Source: Pseudopedobacter sp965218985 | Lineage (GTDB): Bacteria > Bacteroidota > Bacteroidia > Sphingobacteriales > Sphingobacteriaceae | DNA length: 64,000 bases | Direction of reading: 5' to 3' | NCBI GenBank assembly: GCA_965218985.1 | Contig: CBDCMP010000007.1 | Coordinates: 2,666,001-2,730,000, forward strand | Shown here: positions 58,541 through 64,000 of the stretch, piece after piece | How the letters are laid out: each line of letters begins with the position of its first letter | How positions within the stretch are numbered: position 1 is the first letter of the stretch | Made by a program: the position numbers and the translations under genes | The notes under the pieces: model-generated | Told to the model about the DNA's origin: nothing | The model's input: the letters and a program-made list of their open reading frames with translations, nothing else | Database searches by the model: none

Positions 58541-59731
58541 ATGAAGACCATAGACGATATAAATTTTTCAAATAAAAAGGCCCTTATCAGGGTGGATTTT
58601 AATGTTCCTTTAGACGAAGATTTTAACATCACTGATGATAAGCGGATCACTGCGGCCCTGCCGTCCATCAAAAAGATTTTAGCAGATGGGGGTAGTGTGA
58701 TTTTGATGTCTCATTTAGGCAGACCCAAAGATGGCCCTAATGATAAATATTCTTTGAAACATATTGTCAATCATCTTTCTGAACTTTTAGGACAGGAGGT
58801 GGCTTTCGCTGATGATTGTATTGGAGAACAAGCTAAACAGCAGGCAGCAGATTTAAAAAAAGGAGAGGTTTTGCTGTTAGAGAACCTTCGTTTTTACAAA
58901 GAGGAGGAGAAAGGCGACGAAGCCTTTGCGAAAAAGCTCTCTGAATTAGGAGATGTGTATGTGAACGATGCTTTCGGTACAGCACACAGAGCTCATGCAT
59001 CTACGGCAGTGATTGCCAAGTTTTTTCCTGACGCCAAATACTTTGGTTATTTAATGGGATCTGAATTAGCAAATGCCGAAAAAATCCTGAATGGAGCGGC
59101 TAAACCTTTCACGGCGATCATGGGAGGGGCCAAGGTGTCAGATAAAATATTGCTGATCGAGAAATTGCTGGATAAAGTGGATAACCTTTTGATTGGAGGA
59201 GGCATGACCTATACTTTCATCAAAGCAAACGGGGGTAAGATAGGAAAGTCTTTGGTGGAAGATGACAAATTGGACTTGGCCAGGGAACTCATCAAAAAGG
59301 CTAACGAAAAAGGAGTTAAAATGTTAATTCCGACTGATTCTGTGATTGCTGATTCTTTTTCCAATGACGCAGAAACCGGAAATGCGTATAATGATCATAT
59401 CAAGGATAATTGGATGGGATTGGATATTGGAGACGACACCATTGCCGCCTTCACTGAGGTGATTAAAAAATCCAAAACCATTTTATGGAATGGACCAATG
59501 GGTGTTTTTGAAATGCCGAAGTTTGAGAATGGAACAAAAGCTGTGGCGCATGCAGTGGTGGAGGCTACAGAGAATGGAGCTTTCTCTTTGATTGGAGGAG
59601 GTGATTCTGCTGCAGCGGTGGCGAAATTCGGTATGGAAGATGAAGTGAGCTATGTATCTACAGGCGGTGGAGCATTATTGGAATATATGGAAGGAAAAGA
59701 ACTACCTGGCGTAAAGGCTATTATGAATTGA
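58541..59731 (+). CDS. pgk: Phosphoglycerate kinase
   Basis: A 396-residue monomeric glycolytic kinase transferring phosphate between 1,3-bisphosphoglycerate and ADP. Conserved blocks: RVDFNVPLDEDFNITDDKRI, LMSHLGRPKDGPNDKYSLKH, LLENLRFYKEEEKGDE, and the nucleotide-binding GGDSAAAVAKFG and STGGGALLEYMEGKELPGV at the C terminus. A strong hairpin terminator follows. Confidence 0.97.
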   Translation: MKTIDDINFSNKKALIRVDFNVPLDEDFNITDDKRITAALPSIKKILADGGSVILMSHLGRPKDGPNDKYSLKHIVNHLSELLGQEVAFADDCIGEQAKQQAADLKKGEVLLLENLRFYKEEEKGDEAFAKKLSELGDVYVNDAFGTAHRAHASTAVIAKFFPDAKYFGYLMGSELANAEKILNGAAKPFTAIMGGAKVSDKILLIEKLLDKVDNLLIGGGMTYTFIKANGGKIGKSLVEDDKLDLARELIKKANEKGVKMLIPTDSVIADSFSNDAETGNAYNDHIKDNWMGLDIGDDTIAAFTEVIKKSKTILWNGPMGVFEMPKFENGTKAVAHAVVEATENGAFSLIGGGDSAAAVAKFGMEDEVSYVSTGGGALLEYMEGKELPGVKAIMN

Positions 59732-59769
59732 ACAGGAAGAATAGTCTATTATGATTTAAATATAACGAG

Positions 59770-59795
59770 GCGGTGTTTTAACACCGCTTTTTTTA
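59770..59795 (+). terminator. Terminator after pgk
   Basis: Perfect hairpin GCGGTGTT / AACACCGC followed by T7, 39 bases after the stop. Confidence 0.9.
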
Positions 59796-60070
59796 TGAAC
59801 TTACATAGGATGGAACCGACGTAAGATGAATCGTTCTTGAAAGCAGTATTCAAAATTCTTCTGTTTTAAGGCTTTTTCTTCCACTATCTCCCACCTCCGA
59901 AATTGTTTAATCTTAATAAACAGCAAACACGCTACTCATTTTAATTATCTAAAAAACAACAATTTACCTTTTTAGATATTAAATTCAATACTTGAAGGGT
60001 CAAATACAGATGCTAAAATAAAATCAATTTAAAAATATGATGCGGAATACGTAACTGTTGATAACTTTTT
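59796..60070. other. Spacer between pgk and mraZ control region
   Basis: AT-rich spacer with no gene and no structured RNA that I can recognise. Confidence 0.4.
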
Positions 60071-60100
60071 GTGGTATAAAGTGGGAAAAAGTGGTAACAA
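60071..60100 (+). promoter_or_regulatory. Probable MraZ operator: three GTGG decamer repeats
   Basis: GTGGTATAAA, GTGGGAAAAA and GTGGTAACAA in perfect 10-base register, 42 bases before mraZ. MraZ proteins are known to bind direct GTGG/TGGG-type repeats with this spacing upstream of their own operon. A TACTTTTA element just downstream (60105-60112) is a candidate -7 box. Confidence 0.7.
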
Positions 60101-60141
60101 TATTTACTTTTACATAAGTAAAATGTCAAACCTGTATATAT

Positions 60142-60606
60142 ATGTCTCACCTCATCGGAGAATTTAATTGCAAGTTGGATGCGAAAGGCCGTCTCATGGT
60201 TCCTTCCGGTCTTAAAAAGCAATTGCCCGGTGTTGATGCTGAAGGCTTGATGATTAACAGAGGTTTTGAAAAGCACCTCACCATTTATTCAAAAGTCCAA
60301 TGGGCTAAAATATCCAATGAGCTGAGTCAGCTAAATGGCTTTGAAAAGAGAGTACGCGAATTCGTCAGGTATTTTATGAGGGGCGTGTCTGAGTTGACAT
60401 TGGATGCTTCAGGAAGAGTCTTATTGCCAAAACCTTTATTGGAATATGCCGGAATCAATTCAGAGCTGGTGTTATCCTGTCAGTTCGATAAAATTGAGGT
60501 TTGGGCTAAAGACGCTTATGATGCGCAATTGGATGATGAGCCTGAGAATTTTGCAAATCTTGCCGAAGAAGTAATGGGAAGAAAAGGAAGGGGTGGTGAT
60601 GTCTGA
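60142..60606 (+). CDS. mraZ: Division/cell-wall cluster transcriptional regulator MraZ
   Basis: A 154-residue protein with two AbrB-like (SpoVT/MraZ) folds. Each holds a D-x-x-x-R motif: LDAKGRLMVPSGLKKQL in the first and LDASGRVLLPKPLLEYA in the second. It forms a ring-shaped oligomer that represses its own dcw operon through GTGG repeats. Its end overlaps rsmH by eight bases. It opens the division and peptidoglycan cluster seen here up to ftsI. Confidence 0.95.
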   Translation: MSHLIGEFNCKLDAKGRLMVPSGLKKQLPGVDAEGLMINRGFEKHLTIYSKVQWAKISNELSQLNGFEKRVREFVRYFMRGVSELTLDASGRVLLPKPLLEYAGINSELVLSCQFDKIEVWAKDAYDAQLDDEPENFANLAEEVMGRKGRGGDV

Positions 60607-61501
60607 ATATCATATGCCGGTGATGCTGAAAGAATGTATGGAGGCTTTAGCGATCCATCCATCCGGGATTTATGTTGATGTGACTTTTGGTGGAGGGGGG
60701 CATTCCCGTGAACTGATCAGGCATTTGGGAAATGATGGTGTTTTGGTGGCTTTCGATCAGGATGAAGATGCAAACAAGAATAAGATCGAAGATGATCGTT
60801 TTGTGTTCGTCGGCCAGAATTTTAAATACCTCAGGAATAATCTTAAAATGTATGATTTTTTGCCTGTCGATGGGATTTTGGCTGATCTGGGGGTCTCTTC
60901 TCATCAGTTTGATGTTCCCGAGCGTGGTTTCTCCACCCGGTTTGACGGGGATTTGGATATGCGGATGGATCAGTCGGCAGAATTGACCGCAAAAAAGGTG
61001 GTAAATGAATATGCCGAAGGGGAGCTGCACAAAATTTTCGGGATTTATGGGGAAATACAAAATGCTAAATCACTGGCAAAAACAATAGTGACGGCCAGGT
61101 TATCACAGCCTATTCACACCATAAGTGAACTAAAATCGGTGATAAACAAATTAACTCCAAAAGGAAAGGAGAACAAATACCTGGCTCAGGTTTTTCAGGC
61201 CTTGAGAATAGAGGTGAACCAGGAGATGCAGGTGCTGAAAGAATTTTTGGGGCAAACGGTGGAGGTGTTGGCCACTGGAGGCCGTTTGGTGGTGATATCT
61301 TATCATTCATTGGAGGATAGGTTGGTCAAGAACTTCATGGCGAAAGGAAAATTCTCCGGACAAGTAGAGAAAGATTTTTTTGGCAATGAAATAAAGCCTT
61401 TTGATTTGGTGGTAAAGAAATCCATTACCGCATCAGAAGAAGAGGTAAAAACAAATAGCAGGGCAAGAAGTGCAAGATTAAGAATAGCAGTGAAAAGATG
61501 A
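60599..61501 (+). CDS. rsmH: 16S rRNA (cytosine1402-N4)-methyltransferase
   Basis: A 300-residue SAM-dependent methyltransferase modifying C1402 in the ribosomal P site. Motifs: YHMPVMLKECMEAL at the N terminus, VDVTFGGGGHSRELI (SAM binding), DGILADLGVSSHQFDVPERG, FSTRFDGDLDMRM and ISYHSLEDRLVKNF. ATG at 60599 is chosen over two GTG codons just upstream. It overlaps mraZ by eight bases and ftsL by four. Confidence 0.96.
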   Translation: MSEYHMPVMLKECMEALAIHPSGIYVDVTFGGGGHSRELIRHLGNDGVLVAFDQDEDANKNKIEDDRFVFVGQNFKYLRNNLKMYDFLPVDGILADLGVSSHQFDVPERGFSTRFDGDLDMRMDQSAELTAKKVVNEYAEGELHKIFGIYGEIQNAKSLAKTIVTARLSQPIHTISELKSVINKLTPKGKENKYLAQVFQALRIEVNQEMQVLKEFLGQTVEVLATGGRLVVISYHSLEDRLVKNFMAKGKFSGQVEKDFFGNEIKPFDLVVKKSITASEEEVKTNSRARSARLRIAVKR

Positions 61502-61899
61502 ACAGGTTAAGGTCTGAAATTGAAGAGGAAGAGGAGATTGCTGTTGAAGAAACGGTGAAAGAGGAGGCGACTCCTTCGGCCCCGAATTTCTTCACCCAGT
61601 TATTTTCAAAGGGCCGCATCTCTGAAGAAGCTGCTACAGCGGCATTGCCTTTCATCATTTTTCTGGCATTTCTGGGAATGATCTATATCGGAAACCGCCA
61701 TACTGCAGAGAATAACATACGTGATATAGATCGGTTAGGGAAAGAGGTAAAGGAATTGAGTTGGGATTTTAAGACACTTAAAGCGGATTTGATGTTTAAG
61801 AGTAAAGAGACTGAAGTGATTAAAAGAGTAGATTCCACTTTGGGCTTGAAGGTGCCCATTGAACCGCCGATAAAATTAAAAGTGACAGATGAACATTAG
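61498..61899 (+). CDS. ftsL: FtsL-like cell-division protein
   Basis: A 133-residue single-span membrane protein: acidic cytoplasmic N terminus (EIEEEEEIAVEE), transmembrane helix at about residues 43-62 (AATAALPFIIFLAFLGMIYI) and a periplasmic coiled coil (ENNIRDIDRLGKEVKELSWD). Sequence similarity to FtsL is weak, but position between rsmH and ftsI, size and topology are those of FtsL, which forms the FtsQLB divisome complex. It overlaps both neighbours (4 and 11 bases). Confidence 0.85.
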   Translation: MNRLRSEIEEEEEIAVEETVKEEATPSAPNFFTQLFSKGRISEEAATAALPFIIFLAFLGMIYIGNRHTAENNIRDIDRLGKEVKELSWDFKTLKADLMFKSKETEVIKRVDSTLGLKVPIEPPIKLKVTDEH

Positions 61900-63994
61900 A
61901 ACTAATATTCTTCTTCGTGTTTATGCAGCTTTCGGGCTCATTATTTTATTTGCTGTAGCGGTGATCGCTCAAATGGTGAGGGTGCAGGTGGTTCAGGGAG
62001 ATAAATACAGAGCGATGGCGGATAGCCTGAGCACAAAATATGCAGAGGTGGAGGCAGCGAGAGGCAATATTTATTCAATTGATGGTAGTTTATTAGCCAC
62101 TTCTGTTCCTGAATATGATATCAGAATGGATCTTTTGGCTGGAGGCATTAAAGATGATGATGTATTTTATTCCAAAGTGGATTCGTTGGCTTATCAATTA
62201 GCGCATTATTTCCATGATAAATCTGCAAGTAAATATTCCAGAATTTTAAGAAATGCAAGACAGGAAGGAGAGAGATACCTGCTTATTAAAAGAAATATCA
62301 GTTACCAGGATTTAAAGACCATTAAGAGATTCCCGATTTTCAATATGGGAAGATATGCCGGAGGGATGATCGCAGAGCAGCAAAATAAGAGGATTCTTCC
62401 TTTCAGAGATCTGGCTTCCAGAACTATAGGATATTATAATGTCAATTCACAAGCGGCGGTTGGTTTGGAAGGTGCTTATGGAGATTACATCAACGGGGAG
62501 ACCGGAAAAAGATTGGTGCAAAGAATCGCTGGAGGCGTTTGGATGCCGGTAAATGAGGAGGTGGAAATTGCTCCGAAAGACGGCGCAGATATCATCTCCA
62601 CCATAGATGTCAACATGCAGGATTTGGCGCAGCAGGCATTAAAGAAGCAATTGATTAAAAGTGAGGCAGACTTTGGGTGCGTGATGGTAATGGAGGTGAA
62701 AACTGGGGAGATCAAAGCTATTGCGAATTATAGTAAGGTTGGCGACGGAGCATATAAAGAGATCTTCAATTATGCCATTGCTCAAAGTGCAGATCCGGGT
62801 TCCACCTTTAAACTTGCTTCTTATTTAGTGGCGATGGAGGATGGAAAATTTGGATTGAACGACATGGTGAATACAGAAGGCGGAAGATATAAGCTATATA
62901 GAAAGCTTTTTAGAGATGACCATGAGATCGCAGGGCCAATTCCCATGAAAAAGGCATTCGAAATATCTTCCAACGTAGCCATTGTTAAACAAATTTATAC
63001 GAATTATAAAGATGAACAGGAGAAATTCACTTCCGGTTTATTAGGCTTGCATCTTGGGGAGAAGTTAGGTCTGCAAATAGCGGGAGAAGGTGCTCCACTG
63101 GTTAAAACTCCCAAGAATAAATCCTGGAGTGGGATATCAATGGCTCAAATGGCTTATGGTTATGAGTTGAAGATCACTCCTATTCAAATGCTCACCTTGT
63201 ATAATGCAGTGGCTAACAATGGAAGAATGATCAGCCCTCTTTTTGTTCATGAGATCAGAAGGTTGGGTAATACGGTGGAAATGTTCAAAGCACGAACAAT
63301 AAAAGAGAAAATATGCTCGGACAAAACTTTGTCGATGTTAAAGGAAATGTTGAGAGGGGTGGTGGTGGAGGGCACAGCAAGTACCATCAATAATCCACTT
63401 TATCAGATCTCGGGAAAAACAGGTACCGCTGAGGTGGCTGATGGGGCCAAAGGTTATAAAGGGAATAAAAAATACCAGGCCTCCTTTTGCGGTTACTTCC
63501 CATCAGATAATCCTAAATACTCTATGATCGTGGTGGTGCAAAACCCGACTAAAGGGTCGTATTACGCGGCCTCCGTGGCCGGGCCAGTTTTCAGAGAAAT
63601 AGCTGATGTGGTTTATGGGAGTGATTTGGAGATGGACGATAAGGAAAAACTTCCTCAATTAGTAGGAAACACTAAGCTTCCGGAAGTAAAAAACGGGTAC
63701 AAAAAATCAGCTCAAAAAGTATACAATGCTTTTGGAATTAAAGCCTTATATGCTTCTGCCAATGAGCGTCAAATGAGTTTAGACACTAATAATGGAATTG
63801 CTTATAAAGAAGTCCAGATGAATAGAGGGATGGTTCCGGATGTAACAGGGATGGGTTTAAAAGACGCATTATATGTTTTGGGGAATTCGGGTTTAAAACC
63901 AGTGGTAAAAGGGCAGGGAGAGGTTAAAAACCAATCCCTGGCAGCAGGAACCCCAGTATATAAAGGAACAAGGATATTAATTGAATTGCAATAA
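61889..63994 (+). CDS. ftsI: Division-specific penicillin-binding protein (transpeptidase)
   Basis: A 701-residue class B penicillin-binding protein cross-linking septal peptidoglycan. N-terminal membrane anchor at about 8-28, pedestal domain (AARGNIYSIDGSLLATSVPE), and transpeptidase domain with SxxK in DPGSTFKLAS, SxN in EISSNVAIVKQ and KTG in ISGKTGTAEV. One C-terminal PASTA domain (VPDVTGMGLKDALYVLGNSG) is present at about 650-700. It ends at 63994, six bases before the window edge, with murE and others expected beyond. Confidence 0.95.
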   Translation: MNIRTNILLRVYAAFGLIILFAVAVIAQMVRVQVVQGDKYRAMADSLSTKYAEVEAARGNIYSIDGSLLATSVPEYDIRMDLLAGGIKDDDVFYSKVDSLAYQLAHYFHDKSASKYSRILRNARQEGERYLLIKRNISYQDLKTIKRFPIFNMGRYAGGMIAEQQNKRILPFRDLASRTIGYYNVNSQAAVGLEGAYGDYINGETGKRLVQRIAGGVWMPVNEEVEIAPKDGADIISTIDVNMQDLAQQALKKQLIKSEADFGCVMVMEVKTGEIKAIANYSKVGDGAYKEIFNYAIAQSADPGSTFKLASYLVAMEDGKFGLNDMVNTEGGRYKLYRKLFRDDHEIAGPIPMKKAFEISSNVAIVKQIYTNYKDEQEKFTSGLLGLHLGEKLGLQIAGEGAPLVKTPKNKSWSGISMAQMAYGYELKITPIQMLTLYNAVANNGRMISPLFVHEIRRLGNTVEMFKARTIKEKICSDKTLSMLKEMLRGVVVEGTASTINNPLYQISGKTGTAEVADGAKGYKGNKKYQASFCGYFPSDNPKYSMIVVVQNPTKGSYYAASVAGPVFREIADVVYGSDLEMDDKEKLPQLVGNTKLPEVKNGYKKSAQKVYNAFGIKALYASANERQMSLDTNNGIAYKEVQMNRGMVPDVTGMGLKDALYVLGNSGLKPVVKGQGEVKNQSLAAGTPVYKGTRILIELQ

Positions 63995-64000
63995 GTGGAA

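Overview
The window comes from a Bacteroidota chromosome, most likely family Sphingobacteriaceae (Pedobacter-like). The evidence is a moderate-to-low GC content, carboxypeptidase-regulatory-domain plus TonB-plug outer-membrane barrels, a LytS/LytTR pair, near absence of Shine-Dalgarno sequences, promoters of the TTTG-N18-20-TAnnTTTG type, an atpD-atpC pair separate from the rest of the ATP synthase genes, and the gene content of the ilv-leu and mraZ-ftsI clusters. Only one RNA gene (tRNA-Arg, ACG) is visible. There is no CRISPR array and no complete insertion sequence.

Region by region. 1-1.8 kb: the end of a small outer-membrane barrel gene, then a two-gene miniature ABC system. 2.2-9.8 kb: two TonB-type barrel proteins flanking a LytS-type histidine kinase and its LytTR regulator. 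9.8-11.7 kb: repeat-rich spacer, pdxJ and a decayed DUF2971 gene. 11.7-19.3 kb: gcvP, an unusual sensor kinase carrying an NMT1/THI5-type substrate-binding domain, a YceI-family protein, a stand-alone receiver and a metallo-beta-lactamase-fold hydrolase. 19.4-25 kb: a probable operon of recJ, lptB, a GH3-family enzyme, a glycerophosphodiesterase and a PAP2 phosphatase. 25.1-28.4 kb: a Crp/Fnr regulator and an ECF sigma / putative anti-sigma / outer-membrane protein module, ending at a MITE-like inverted repeat. 28.7-30.4 kb: an ABC ATPase and a toxin-antitoxin pair whose PIN toxin is frameshifted.

30.5-47.1 kb (minus strand) holds the centrepiece: a roughly 16.5-kb branched-chain amino-acid operon, ilvE-ilvD-(ORF6N)-ilvB-ilvN-(VOC)-ilvC-(double ABC ATPase)-leuA-leuC-leuD-(second LeuA-like synthase, probably citramalate synthase)-(methyltransferase)-leuB. 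It would make valine, leucine and isoleucine from pyruvate. Immediately upstream of ilvE is an unannotated 25-residue leader peptide packed with Leu/Ile/Val codons. It is followed by a terminator hairpin with nine U residues and a complementary 8-bp antiterminator segment, so the operon appears to be controlled by ribosome-mediated attenuation. Composite intergenic repeats have entered the operon at two places.

47.4-49.3 kb: atpD-atpC on the minus strand, separated by a heptanucleotide tandem repeat. 49.8-52.4 kb: a FadL-type transporter and an SGNH/GDSL lipoprotein preceded by a perfect 34-bp palindrome plus a third half-site, which looks like a repressor or activator operator. 52.5-59.7 kb: housekeeping genes (NAD-dependent sugar-nucleotide reductase-like protein, peroxiredoxin, flotillin floA, tRNA-Arg, adk, obgE, gap, a GNAT acetyltransferase, pgk). 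60.1-64 kb: the start of the division and cell-wall cluster, mraZ-rsmH-ftsL-ftsI, with three GTGG decamer repeats upstream of mraZ that look like its own operator.
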